From contig NZ_JADMLH010000013.1 in NCBI RefSeq assembly GCF_016464385.1, forward strand, positions 208,104 to 272,103: DNA of 64,000 nucleotides. The letters are read 5' to 3'. A model generated the notes under the pieces. That model was not told the origin of the DNA, searched no databases, and worked only from the letters and a program-made list of their open reading frames with translations. Source of the DNA: Nucisporomicrobium flavum (GTDB lineage Bacteria > Actinomycetota > Actinomycetes > Mycobacteriales > Micromonosporaceae). Positions 17,113-25,251 of the stretch are shown piece after piece; within the stretch, counting starts at the first letter, position 1; every line of letters begins with the position of its first letter. The position numbers and the translations under genes are program-made.

Positions 17113-18048
17113 ATGAGTGACCCCTACACGGGTGCACGCGCCCCGGACGCCACGCCCGGTTATGGCGAGGTGCCGGTTCAGCCGGTCGAGACCTACCCGG
17201 CCGGGGAGACCTACCCGGCCACGGGTGTGACCCAGGACAGCCTGACCACCGGCGACGACCGCGGTTTCGGCGGTACGACGGGCTCCAGTGACGCCTCGGG
17301 CGCCAAGGAGCAGGCCAAGCAGGTTGCGGGGGAGACGGCAGGCGCCACCAAGCAGGCCGCCGCCGAGGTGAAGGACACCGCCAAGGAGCAGGCGCAGCGC
17401 GTCGGCTCGGAGGCCAAGGCGCAGGCTCGCAACATCGCCTCCGACGTCCGCGACCGGGTCGGTACGCAGGCCCGTACGCAGAACGACAAGCTCGTGAGCT
17501 CGATCCGGCAGACCGCCGACCACCTCGACGAGATGCGCGGGGACCGGCAGGACTCGCCGGCCGCGACGGTCGTCTCCCGGATCGCCGACAGTGGCCGGCA
17601 GTTCGCCGACTACCTGGACCGCAACGGGCCTGAGGGTGTGCTGCGCGAGGTCAGCGACTTCGCCCGGCGGCGTCCCGGCGCGTTCCTCGCGAGCGCCCTG
17701 GCCGCCGGTTTCGTGGTCGGGCGGCTCGGCAAGGGCGTCGCCAAGGCGGACGACACCGCCGGCAAGCCGCAGACCGACAGCTTCGTCTCCGGGACGGGCA
17801 CCTCGTACGGCACCGGGTACGACACCACCACGACCGGTGCGGGCTACGGCACGACCGGCACGGGGTACGCGACCGGCACCACCGGCGGGGAGTACCCGAC
17901 GACGACCGGTACGCCGGCCACGACGGGCACCGGCTACGTCGACCCGAGCGTGGACCCCGGCTACACCACCTCCGGCACGGAGTACGCCTCGACCGGCACC
18001 GGCACGCCGCTGGTCGTGGAAGAGGAGTACCCGGGCGGCACGAGATGA
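17113..18048 (+). CDS. LEA-like/apolipoprotein-like stress protein with membrane-proximal segment
   Basis: 311 residues. An acidic, Thr/Gly-rich start is followed by an amphipathic Ala/Lys/Glu helix region (residues about 60-120: AKEQAKQVAGETAGATKQAA) like late-embryogenesis-abundant proteins, then a helical domain with one hydrophobic stretch (GAFLASALAAGFVVGRLG) and a disordered Gly-Tyr-Thr tail with GYGTTGTGY-type repeats. The start at 17113 follows GGAGG with five bases between; the ATG at 17101 overlaps that site. It overlaps the next gene by four bases. A desiccation or envelope-stress role is inferred from composition and from the neighbours. Confidence 0.7.
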   Translation: MSDPYTGARAPDATPGYGEVPVQPVETYPAGETYPATGVTQDSLTTGDDRGFGGTTGSSDASGAKEQAKQVAGETAGATKQAAAEVKDTAKEQAQRVGSEAKAQARNIASDVRDRVGTQARTQNDKLVSSIRQTADHLDEMRGDRQDSPAATVVSRIADSGRQFADYLDRNGPEGVLREVSDFARRRPGAFLASALAAGFVVGRLGKGVAKADDTAGKPQTDSFVSGTGTSYGTGYDTTTTGAGYGTTGTGYATGTTGGEYPTTTGTPATTGTGYVDPSVDPGYTTSGTEYASTGTGTPLVVEEEYPGGTR

Positions 18049-18467
18049 CCGCGCCGTACCCCACCGGTGAGAGCCGTTCCGAGGAGGTCTCCGAGACCTC
18101 GGTCGGCGAGCTGATCGGCAACATCAGCAACGACCTGTCGCAGCTGTTCCGCCAGGAGGTGGAGCTCGCGAAGGTGGAGCTGAAGCAGGAGGCGTCGAAG
18201 GCGGGGAAGGCCGGCGGCATGCTCGGCGGCGCCGCCTTCGCCGGCTACCTCGTGGTCGTGCTGCTCAGCTTCGCGCTGGTGGCCGCCCTGAGCAACGTGA
18301 TGGACCCGGGCTGGGCCGCGCTGATCGTCGCCGCCATCTGGGCGATCATCGCGGGCGTTCTCTACGCGAACGGCCGGAAGAAGCTCAAGACCGTCGACCC
18401 CACCCCGCACCGCACCGTCGAGACGCTCAAGGAGGACGCGCAATGGCTGAAGAACCCGACCGGCTGA
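18045..18467 (+). CDS. Holin-X-like (holin superfamily III) membrane protein
   Basis: 140 residues. Residues 1-60 form a charged amphipathic helix (LIGNISNDLSQLFRQEVELA, a hallmark of the actinobacterial Holin-X family PF07332) followed by two membrane helices (AGYLVVVLLSFALVAAL and AALIVAAIWAIIAGVLY). Despite the family name, chromosomal members usually sit with stress or envelope genes and no lysin is present here. The start overlaps the previous stop (ATGA), and the 3' end overlaps the next gene by 25 bases, so the three genes form one translation unit. Confidence 0.85.
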   Translation: MTAPYPTGESRSEEVSETSVGELIGNISNDLSQLFRQEVELAKVELKQEASKAGKAGGMLGGAAFAGYLVVVLLSFALVAALSNVMDPGWAALIVAAIWAIIAGVLYANGRKKLKTVDPTPHRTVETLKEDAQWLKNPTG

Positions 18468-19114
18468 GGCAGGAGATCGAGGCGACGCGGGCCTCGCTGA
18501 CGCGCGACGTGGACATGCTGGCCGAGAAGACCAGCCCCAAGCAGGTCGCGAAGCGGCGCTGGACCGCGGTGAAGGAGAAGGTCATGGGTAGCACCGAACA
18601 GGCCCGTTACAGCACGTCGAGCACCGCCGGGTCCGTGCAGGACAAGGCGCGTGACGTGGCCGGGACCGTGCAGGACAAGGCGCACGACGTGGCCGGCACG
18701 GTGCAGGACAAGGCGCACGACGTCGCCGGGACCGTGCAGGACAAGGCGCACGGCGTGGCCGAGTCCGTGCGCAGCGCCCCGCAGGCGGTGACCCAGCAGA
18801 CGCAGGGCAACCCGCTGGCCGCCGGCATCATCGCGTTCGGCGTGGGCATGCTGGCCGCGACGCTGATCCCGGCCACCGACGCCGAGAAGCGCGCCGGTGC
18901 GCAGCTCAAGGAGCACAGCGGCGACCTGACCGACAAGGTCAAGGACGTCGCGAGCGAGCTGAAGGACGACGTCCAGGGCACCGTGCAGCAGGCCGCCGGC
19001 CAGCTGAAGGAGACCGCGCAGGACGCCGCCCAGACGACCAAGCAGCAGGCTCAGTCCTCGGCGCAGGACGCCAAGGAGCAGAGCAAGCAGGCCGTCGCCG
19101 ACGCCCGCTCCTAG
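18443..19114 (+). CDS. DUF3618 protein with LEA-type 11-residue repeats
   Basis: 223 residues. The first 40 match DUF3618 (DRLRQEIEATRASLTRDVDM), which is regularly found after Holin-X genes. Then come four 11-residue repeats of VQDKAHDVAGT, the classic LEA group 3 pattern of amphipathic 11-mers, followed by a single membrane segment (LAAGIIAFGVGMLAATLIP) and a long Lys/Glu/Gln/Ala helix. The topology suggests a membrane-anchored coiled helix. It is translationally linked to the two upstream genes. Confidence 0.85.
   Translation: MAEEPDRLRQEIEATRASLTRDVDMLAEKTSPKQVAKRRWTAVKEKVMGSTEQARYSTSSTAGSVQDKARDVAGTVQDKAHDVAGTVQDKAHDVAGTVQDKAHGVAESVRSAPQAVTQQTQGNPLAAGIIAFGVGMLAATLIPATDAEKRAGAQLKEHSGDLTDKVKDVASELKDDVQGTVQQAAGQLKETAQDAAQTTKQQAQSSAQDAKEQSKQAVADARS
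18635..18766 (+). repeat. 33-bp direct repeat (four copies) encoding LEA 11-mers
   Basis: Four 33-bp units starting GTGCAGGACAAGGCGC at 18635, 18668, 18701 and 18734 encode VQDKA(R/H)DVAG(T). The near-identity at DNA level indicates recent in-frame expansion. Confidence 0.9.
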
Positions 19115-19135
19115 GGCGTACGCCCCACGTTTGTC

Positions 19136-19165
19136 GCTCCCTGCCGGGGGCACCTGGCAGGGAGC
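19136..19165 (+). terminator. Perfect 10-bp stem after the DUF3618 operon
   Basis: GCTCCCTGCC pairs exactly with GGCAGGGAGC around a 10-base loop, 21 bases after the DUF3618 stop and 19 bases before the next start. It could end the LEA/holin operon or lie in the leader of the F420 gene; no T-tract follows. Confidence 0.6.
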
Positions 19166-19184
19166 AGACGACGAGGGAGCCAGC

Positions 19185-20141
19185 ATGAAGTTCGGATACA
19201 AGCTGTCCGCCGAGGGGTTCGGCCCCAAGGAGCTGATCGAGCAGACCGTCCAGGCCGAGCGCGCCGGGTTCGACTTCGTGGAGATCAGCGACCACTACCA
19301 CCCGTGGCTGGACGTGCAGGGCCACTCGCCGTTCGCGTGGACCGTGCTCGGTGCCATGGCCGCGAGGACCGAGCGGATCGGGCTCGCCACCGGCGTCACC
19401 TGCCCGACCGTGCGGTACCACCCCGCGATCATCGCGCAGGCCGCGGCGACGCTGCAGATCACCTCGGACAACCGCTTCACGCTCGGCATCGGGGCGGGGG
19501 AGCGGCTCAACGAGCACGTCGTCGGCCAGGGCTTCCCGAGCGTGCGCGGCCGCCACGAGCGGCTGCGCGAGGCGCTGGAGATCATCAAGCTGCTGTGGCA
19601 GGGCGGCTACCAGTCGTACGAGGGCAAGCACCTGCAGCTCGAGGACGCCCGCGTCTTCGACCTGCCGGACCAGCTGCCCGTCATTGCCGTCGCGGCCGGC
19701 GGGAAGAGCGCCGCGACCATGGCCGCCGAACTGGGCGACGGGCTGTTCGCCACCGAGCCCCGCAGCGACCTTGTGGAGACGTACCGGGGCGCCGGCGGAA
19801 GCGGGCCGCGCTACGCCGAGGTGCCGATGGCCTGGGCTCCCACCGAGGAGGCGGCCGTGCAGGAGGCACTGAAGACCACCCGCTGGGCGGTGACCGGCTG
19901 GAAGGTCATGAGTGAGCTGCCCAACCCGGTGAACTTCGACGCCGCGTCGCAGACGGTGCGCGAGGAGGACATCCGCGAGCAGTTCGCGGTCGGCCCGGAC
20001 GCCGAGCCGTACGTCGAGGCCGTCAAGAAGTACCTCGCGGCGGGCTACGACCACATCGTGCTGCAGAACGCCGGGCCCGACCCGGAGGGCTTCATCGACT
20101 TCTTCCAGAAGGAGCTGGGCGACAAGCTCCGCGCCCTCTAG
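19185..20141 (+). CDS. F420-dependent LLM-class oxidoreductase (G6PDH-like family)
   Basis: 318 residues, a luciferase-like TIM barrel. The start MKFGYKLSAEGFGPKELIEQ and the segments FDFVEISDHYHPW and GERLNEHVVGQGFP are typical of the F420-dependent glucose-6-phosphate dehydrogenase-like family (TIGR03557). It would transfer hydride between coenzyme F420 and an organic substrate; the substrate is not predictable. ATG at 19185 preceded by GAGGGAG. It converges on the marR gene with the stops sharing CTAG. Confidence 0.88.
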   Translation: MKFGYKLSAEGFGPKELIEQTVQAERAGFDFVEISDHYHPWLDVQGHSPFAWTVLGAMAARTERIGLATGVTCPTVRYHPAIIAQAAATLQITSDNRFTLGIGAGERLNEHVVGQGFPSVRGRHERLREALEIIKLLWQGGYQSYEGKHLQLEDARVFDLPDQLPVIAVAAGGKSAATMAAELGDGLFATEPRSDLVETYRGAGGSGPRYAEVPMAWAPTEEAAVQEALKTTRWAVTGWKVMSELPNPVNFDAASQTVREEDIREQFAVGPDAEPYVEAVKKYLAAGYDHIVLQNAGPDPEGFIDFFQKELGDKLRAL

Positions 20142-20560
20142 TCACCCATCAGTTTCCGCAGAACGGCGGGGATGCGCGCCACCACGGCCCGCTCCTCGCC
20201 GTTCAGCGTGTCCAGGCCCGCCGCGATGAACGCCGCCCGGTGCCGCCGTTCGGCGTCGAGGCGGCGTACCCCCGCGGGCGTGATCGTGACGACGACCTGC
20301 CGGCGGTCCGTCTCGCCGGGGGCCAGCGCGACGAGGCCCTGCTCGGCGAGCAGCCCGACCGTCCGCGTCATGGACTGGTGGCGCACCCGTTCGCGGCGGG
20401 CGAGCTCGGCGATGGGCAGCGCCCCGCTGCGGTCGAGATGCCCGAGCACCGCCGTCTGGCTGCGCGGCATCGTGTCGTGCTCGCGGACGTACCGGACGAA
20501 GTCGCCCATCGCGGACCGCAACTCCTCCGCGGCCCGAACCGGGTTCTCGCTCACGCTCAT
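20138..20560 (-). CDS. MarR-family repressor
   Basis: 140 residues with a MarR winged helix (LPIAELARRERVRHQSMTRT, then a DRRQVVVTITPAG wing). It is divergent from the PEBP-like gene, and a very strong double palindrome lies in the gap, so it most likely represses both itself and that gene. MarR proteins usually release DNA on binding phenolic compounds or on oxidation; no conserved Cys is seen here, so a ligand is more likely. Confidence 0.9.
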   Translation of the reverse strand: MSVSENPVRAAEELRSAMGDFVRYVREHDTMPRSQTAVLGHLDRSGALPIAELARRERVRHQSMTRTVGLLAEQGLVALAPGETDRRQVVVTITPAGVRRLDAERRHRAAFIAAGLDTLNGEERAVVARIPAVLRKLMGD

Positions 20561-20570
20561 GGCAGAACAA

Positions 20571-20612
20571 TACAGGCTTGCTGTACAGTCACAGTTGTAC
20601 AGCAAGCCTGTA
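20571..20612. promoter_or_regulatory. Double MarR operator in the marR/PEBP gap
   Basis: TACAGGCTTGCTGTACA (20571-20587) and its exact reverse complement (20596-20612) flank an eight-base spacer. Each arm is itself a dyad, TACAG-gcttg-CTGTA, so the site can hold two MarR dimers in opposite orientation. It lies 11 bases from the marR start and 20 from the PEBP start, covering both promoters. Confidence 0.85.
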
Positions 20613-20632
20613 GATCGATTCGGGAGACACGC

Positions 20633-21145
20633 ATGAGCTATGACCCGTACGCCCTGGCCTTCCCGGCGGCCTCCTTCCCGCTGAGCAGCGAGGACTTCGC
20701 GATGGGCGGTCCGCTGCCGGCCGGGGCCTACGCCACGGGCGGGTCGGCGGGGGAGTCTCCGCAGCTGACGTGGGGTCCGCTGCCGGAGGGGACGCGCAGC
20801 CTGGTGGTGACCGCGTTCGACGCGGACGCGCCCATTCCCGGCGGGCTGTGGCACTGGGCCGTCAAGGACATCCCCGCCACCGTGCCCGGCCTGGCCCGCG
20901 GCGCGGCTTCGGACCTGCCGCCGGGTGCCGTGCACCTGCCGAACGACCTCGGTGTGGCCGGGTACTCGGGGGCGAAGCCGCCGCCGGGCACGGGTACACA
21001 CCGGATGTTCGTCTGCGTGACGGCGCTGACGGTCGACCGGCTCGACGTACCGCCCGGCGCGAGCCTCGCCATGCTCAACATCCTGCTGATCCCGCACACC
21101 GCCGGCCGTGCCGTCCTGATCGGCACCAGCACGCCCGATCACTGA
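20633..21145 (+). CDS. PEBP / YbhB-YbcL family protein
   Basis: 170 residues. The family core is clear: SPQLTWGPLPEGTRSLVVTAFDADAP (shown in part: LVVTAFDADAP), WHWAVKDIP, GYSGAKPPPGTGTHRMF. Bacterial members are small soluble phosphatidylethanolamine-binding-like proteins of mostly unknown function. Start ATG at 20633 after CGGGAG. It is divergent from a MarR repressor with a shared double operator, so it is probably the regulated target. Confidence 0.92.
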   Translation: MSYDPYALAFPAASFPLSSEDFAMGGPLPAGAYATGGSAGESPQLTWGPLPEGTRSLVVTAFDADAPIPGGLWHWAVKDIPATVPGLARGAASDLPPGAVHLPNDLGVAGYSGAKPPPGTGTHRMFVCVTALTVDRLDVPPGASLAMLNILLIPHTAGRAVLIGTSTPDH

Positions 21146-21188
21146 GAGTAAGTGTATTGACACACCGGATCGGGGGTATGGCCGGGCC

Positions 21189-22055
21189 ATGACGATCCAG
21201 CTGGACCCCGCCGGAGCCGCCGGGGCCGCGACGCCGCCGGAGACCGAGGACATCACCGTTGTCGTGGCGACCCGCAACCGGCGGGAGCGGCTGCGCGAGA
21301 CGCTGCCCCGGCACGCCGCCCCGGTGATCCTCGTGGACAACGGCTCCGACGACGGCGGGCCGGACGAGGCGCCCGGCGTGGACATCGTCCGGCTCGGCGA
21401 GAACCGCGGGGCGGCGGGGCGCACGGTGGGGGTCGAGCGGGCGCGCACCCCGTATGTGGCGTTCGCCGACGACGACTCGTACTGGGAGCCCGGCTCGCTC
21501 GCGACGGCGGCGAAGCTGCTGGACGCGTACCCGGGGACCGCGCTGATCTCGGCCCGCGTGCTGGTCGGTGCGGACGGCCGGGAGGACCCGGTCTCGGCGG
21601 CCATGGCCGCGGCGCCGCTCGGCGTCCGCGCCGACGCGCCCGGACCGTCCATCCTGGGCTTCCTGGCCTGCGCCGTCGTGGTCCGGCGCGACGCCTACCT
21701 CGCGGCCGGCGGTTTCCACCCCATGCTGCACGTGTACGGCGAAGAGGCGCTGCTCGCGATGGACCTGGCCGCGGCGGGTCACCGGCTGGCGTACGCGCCC
21801 GAGCTCACGGTGCGGCACCTGCCGCTGCCCAGCGGCCGGAACCCGGGGGCCCGGCGCCGCATGGAGGTGCGCAACCGCGTCCTGACCGCGATGCTGCGGC
21901 GCCCGCCGGCGGTCGTGCGGCGGGAGATGGCAGCGGCGTGGCGTGCGGACCGGGGCGGCCTGGCCGACGCGGTCAGGCTGCTGCCGCGGGTCCTGGGGCA
22001 ACGCCGGGCGCTGCCCCAGGACGTCGAACGCGAGCTCGTCACGCTCGGGTGCTGA
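21189..22055 (+). CDS. Family 2 glycosyltransferase
   Basis: 288 residues. A GT-A fold start (ITVVVATRNRRERLRETLP), ILVDNGSDDG, and the metal-binding FADDDSYWEPGS followed by LAAGGFHPMLHVYGEEALL define a GT2 enzyme that transfers a sugar from a nucleotide donor. There are no membrane helices. It is not part of a visible glycan operon: it is convergent with the aldehyde dehydrogenase gene and 1.5 kb before the heptose cluster on the same strand, so it could act with that cluster. Confidence 0.88.
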   Translation: MTIQLDPAGAAGAATPPETEDITVVVATRNRRERLRETLPRHAAPVILVDNGSDDGGPDEAPGVDIVRLGENRGAAGRTVGVERARTPYVAFADDDSYWEPGSLATAAKLLDAYPGTALISARVLVGADGREDPVSAAMAAAPLGVRADAPGPSILGFLACAVVVRRDAYLAAGGFHPMLHVYGEEALLAMDLAAAGHRLAYAPELTVRHLPLPSGRNPGARRRMEVRNRVLTAMLRRPPAVVRREMAAAWRADRGGLADAVRLLPRVLGQRRALPQDVERELVTLGC

Positions 22056-22061
22056 GCCCCG

Positions 22062-23468
22062 TCACCAGCCGGCCGGCGGGGCCTCGATGTGCACGGCCTT
22101 GGTGACGGTCATCTCGTCGAGCAGCTCCGGGCCGTAGCCGAAGCCCTGCCCGCTGCCCCGGCGCGGGTGCGCGGCGCCGGCCGGCGCCCCGCCGAACACC
22201 GCGTTGATCTTCACCGTGCCGGCCGGCAGCTCCCGCCACGCCTGCTGCGCGTGACTCATCGAGCCGGTCAGCACGGTGGCGGCCAGCCCGTACGGCGAGT
22301 CCGCCGCCCGCGCCAGTGCCTCGCCGAACGAGTCGACGGTCGCGACCGCTGCCACCGGCCCGAACGTCTCCTCGCGTAGCACGGCCATGTCGTCGGTGCA
22401 GTCGGCGAGCACGGTCGGCGGGTAGTACGCGCCCGGCCCGTCCGGCACCTCACCGCCGGTGAGCACCCGCGCGCCCGCCTCGGCCGCCGCCGCCACCTGG
22501 GCGTGCACGCCGTCGCGCAGCCGGGTGTCGACGAGCGGGCCGATGTCGCCGGCCCACGTACGCGCCTGCTCTGCGAGGGCCTCGAGGAACGGCCCGGTCA
22601 CGTCGCGGTGCACGTAGATGCGCTCGACGGCGACGCAGATCTGCCCCGAGTTCGCGAACGCGCCGAGGGCCGCCTGCTCGGCCGCCCACCGCGGGTCCAC
22701 GTCCGCGTCGACGATCAGCGGGTCGCTGCCGCCGTTCTCCAGCAGCGCCTTGGCGCCGGTCGTCGCGCAGGCCGCCGCGATGGCCCGGCCGGTCGCGGTG
22801 GAGCCGACGTGCGCGACGACGTCCACCTCGGACGACGCGAGCGCCGCGCCGACCGGGCCGTCGCCGTTGACCAGCGACAGCACGCCGGCGGGGAAGTGCG
22901 GGGCGAGGATCTGCGCGAGCCGCCAGCCCGTGGCCGGGGTGCGCTCGCTGGGCTTGTACACGACCGTGTTGCCGGTGACCAGGGCCGCGCCGAGCAGGCC
23001 GCAGGACACCGCCACCGGGTCGTTCCACGGCGTGATGACGGCGACGACGCCGCGGGGGCCGTACGCCATCAGGTCGATCGCCTCGTCGTTGCCGGCCAGG
23101 CTGCGCCCGCGGTGGGCGGGGCCCAGCTCGGCGTACTGGCGCAGCGTGCCGACGCCCGCGCCGATCGAGTCCCGCGCGCCGCCGACGGGCTTGCCCATCT
23201 CCTGGTTCATCAGCTCGGCGAGCTCGTCGGCAGCCGCCTCGACGGCGTTCGCCGCCGCGTGCAGGGCGGCCGCGCGGGCCGCCGGCGCCGTTCGCGCCCA
23301 ACCGGCCGCCGCGTCCCGGGACGCCTTGACGGCCGCCGCCACATCGGCCTCCGACGACACGCGCACCGTGGTCACCGGCCCGCCGGTCATAGGGTTCGAA
23401 ACGGTCAGCGTACGGTCCGAGCCGCCGGTTCCCCAGGTGCCACCGATCAGCTGTTCCACGTCATTCAT
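22062..23468 (-). CDS. NAD(P)-dependent aldehyde dehydrogenase
   Basis: 468 residues, full-length ALDH superfamily. Seen: VVAVITPWNDPVAV (cofactor domain), VVYKPSERTP, the catalytic Glu in LLENGGSDP and the nucleophilic Cys in NSGQICVAVERIYVH, plus EETFGPVAAV. It oxidises an aldehyde to a carboxylate; SNGG-type differences from ELGGK make a close substrate call unsafe (benzaldehyde- or succinate-semialdehyde-like members look similar). ATG at 23468. It is divergent from the carbamoyltransferase operon. Confidence 0.9.
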   Translation of the reverse strand: MNDVEQLIGGTWGTGGSDRTLTVSNPMTGGPVTTVRVSSEADVAAAVKASRDAAAGWARTAPAARAAALHAAANAVEAAADELAELMNQEMGKPVGGARDSIGAGVGTLRQYAELGPAHRGRSLAGNDEAIDLMAYGPRGVVAVITPWNDPVAVSCGLLGAALVTGNTVVYKPSERTPATGWRLAQILAPHFPAGVLSLVNGDGPVGAALASSEVDVVAHVGSTATGRAIAAACATTGAKALLENGGSDPLIVDADVDPRWAAEQAALGAFANSGQICVAVERIYVHRDVTGPFLEALAEQARTWAGDIGPLVDTRLRDGVHAQVAAAAEAGARVLTGGEVPDGPGAYYPPTVLADCTDDMAVLREETFGPVAAVATVDSFGEALARAADSPYGLAATVLTGSMSHAQQAWRELPAGTVKINAVFGGAPAGAAHPRRGSGQGFGYGPELLDEMTVTKAVHIEAPPAGW

Positions 23469-23506
23469 GGCCGCCGCTTTCCCCGCGGGGGCCGATACAA
23501 ACTTGC

Positions 23507-23543
23507 TGAGATCAGCTATCAGTGCAGCTAGAGCGTGATCTCA
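23507..23543. promoter_or_regulatory. Inverted repeat upstream of the heptose operon
   Basis: TGAGATCA (23507-23514) and TGATCTCA (23536-23543) form a perfect eight-base inverted repeat with a 21-base spacer in the gap between the divergent aldehyde dehydrogenase and carbamoyltransferase genes, with matching CTT/AAG two bases outside each arm. A regulator site is plausible; none is identified nearby. Confidence 0.4.
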
Positions 23544-23564
23544 AGAAGTGGAGAAGAAGTCGAT

Positions 23565-23588
23565 GATCACTCGGTTAGCCGGGTGATC
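23565..23588 (+). promoter_or_regulatory. Leader hairpin before the heptose operon
   Basis: GATCACTCGG pairs with CCGGGTGATC (one U-G pair) around a TTAG loop, ending 19 bases before the carbamoyltransferase ATG. As RNA it is a stable 10-bp hairpin without a T-tract, so a 5' leader or translation-control element fits better than a terminator. Confidence 0.4.
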
Positions 23589-23607
23589 CAGGGGTATCCG
23601 GCGGCCC

Positions 23608-25251
23608 ATGCGAGTCCTGGGAATCAATGCGATCTTCCACGATCCGGCCGCTGCTCTGATCGTCGACGGTCAGGTCGTCGCCGCCGCGGAGGAGGAGCGC
23701 TTCAGCCGCCGCAAGCACGGCAAGCGGCCGGTGCCCTTCTCGGCCTGGGAACTGCCCGACCTCTCCGCCGCCTGGTGCCTCGAGGAGGCCGGCCTCAAGC
23801 CCGGCGACCTCGACGCCGTCGCCTACTCCTTCGACCCGGGGATGGCCCGCGACGCCGCTGAGCTCGGGCTCAACGACCCGTGGGACCACCTGCGCGTCGA
23901 CTACGCCCGGCGCGCGCCGCAGTTCCTCGCCGCCGCGCTGCCCGGGCTCGACCCCGAGCAGGTGCGCTTCGTGCCGCACCACGTCGCCCACGCCGCCTCC
24001 GCCGGGCTGTCGGTGCCCGAGGACAGCGCTGTGCTGGTGCTCGACGGCCGCGGCGAGGTCGCCAGCCACCTCGCCGGCGTGTACCGCGACGGGCAGCTGA
24101 CCACCCTGGCGAGCCAGCAGCTGCCGCACTCGCTGGGGCTGCTGTACGAGGACCTGACCCGCCACCTCGGCTTCATGCACTCGTCGGACGAATACAAGGT
24201 GATGGCCCTCGCCTCGTACGGCAAGCCGAAGTACCTGGACCTGTTCCGCGAGTGGGTGCACGCCAACGCCGACGGCGGCTTCACCGTGGAGCGCATCGAC
24301 TGGTCCGCGCTGACCAAGGCCCGCACGGCCGACGGGGAGATGACCGAGGCGCACGCCGACCTCGCCTCCAGCGTGCAGGTACGGCTCGAGGAGGTGCTGC
24401 TCGACCTGGCCCGGTGGACGTACGAGGCCTCGGGCGGCGTCAAGACGCTCACCATGGCCGGTGGCACCGCGCTGAACTGCGTGGCCAACGCGCGCATCGC
24501 CGCCGAGGGCCCGTTCGACCGGGTCTGGGTGCAGCCCGCCGCGGGCGACTCCGGCACCGCGCTCGGCGCCGCGCTCTCCGTCGCCCGCAGCGGCGGCCCG
24601 GTCGCCCCGTTCGCCGGCGCCGACCTCGGCCGAGGCTGGAGCGACGAGGAGCTGGAGGCCGAGCTGAAGCGGGCGGCACTGCCGTACACCCGGCCCGCCT
24701 CGATCGCCGCCGAGGCCGCGAAGGTGCTCGCGGACAACGGCATCGTCGCCTGGTACCAGGGCCGCAGCGAGTACGGCCCCCGCGCGCTGGGCCACCGCTC
24801 GCTGCTCGCGCACCCCGGCGACCAGGACACCCAGACCCGGATGAACAACGTGAAGGGCCGCGAGCAGTTCCGGCCGATCGCGCCGATGGTCCGGGCCGAA
24901 CGCTTCGCCGACATCTTCGAGGGCGTCTACCCGAGCCCGTACATGCTGTTCGTGCACACGGTGAAGCCGGAGTGGAAGGACCGCATCCCGGCGGTCACCC
25001 ATGTCGACGGCACCGCCCGGGTCCAGACCGTGCACACCGAGACCGAGCCGGTCGTCGCCGAGATGCTGGCCGAGTTCGAGCGCCTCACCGGGCTGCCCGT
25101 CGTGGTCAACACCTCGCTGAACACCGCCGGACGGCCCATGGTGGACACTCCGCGGGAGGCGATGGAGCTGTTCGGCTCCGCGCCGGTGGACCTGCTGGCC
25201 CTCGGGCCGTTCGCCGTGCACCGCGCGTCGGCCTTCGGGGACGGTCGATGA
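23608..25251 (+). CDS. NodU/CmcH-family O-carbamoyltransferase
   Basis: 547 residues. It is predicted to transfer a carbamoyl group from carbamoyl phosphate (through carbamoyl-adenylate) to a sugar hydroxyl. The N-terminal Kae1-like half starts MRVLGINAIFHDPAAALIV and contains HHVAHAAS and MAGGTALNC; the C-terminal YrdC-like half holds EYGPRALGHRSLLA and VVVNTSLNTAGRPMVDTP. It opens the heptose-glycan operon and overlaps the next gene by four bases. In Pseudomonas LPS core a related enzyme carbamoylates heptose, which makes heptose the obvious acceptor here (inference). Confidence 0.9.
   Translation: MRVLGINAIFHDPAAALIVDGQVVAAAEEERFSRRKHGKRPVPFSAWELPDLSAAWCLEEAGLKPGDLDAVAYSFDPGMARDAAELGLNDPWDHLRVDYARRAPQFLAAALPGLDPEQVRFVPHHVAHAASAGLSVPEDSAVLVLDGRGEVASHLAGVYRDGQLTTLASQQLPHSLGLLYEDLTRHLGFMHSSDEYKVMALASYGKPKYLDLFREWVHANADGGFTVERIDWSALTKARTADGEMTEAHADLASSVQVRLEEVLLDLARWTYEASGGVKTLTMAGGTALNCVANARIAAEGPFDRVWVQPAAGDSGTALGAALSVARSGGPVAPFAGADLGRGWSDEELEAELKRAALPYTRPASIAAEAAKVLADNGIVAWYQGRSEYGPRALGHRSLLAHPGDQDTQTRMNNVKGREQFRPIAPMVRAERFADIFEGVYPSPYMLFVHTVKPEWKDRIPAVTHVDGTARVQTVHTETEPVVAEMLAEFERLTGLPVVVNTSLNTAGRPMVDTPREAMELFGSAPVDLLALGPFAVHRASAFGDGR

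Noticed and set aside
18045..18467. Holin-family gene considered as evidence of a prophage
   Set aside because: No lysin, structural, integrase or terminase genes nearby; holin-X proteins are common chromosomal genes in actinobacteria.
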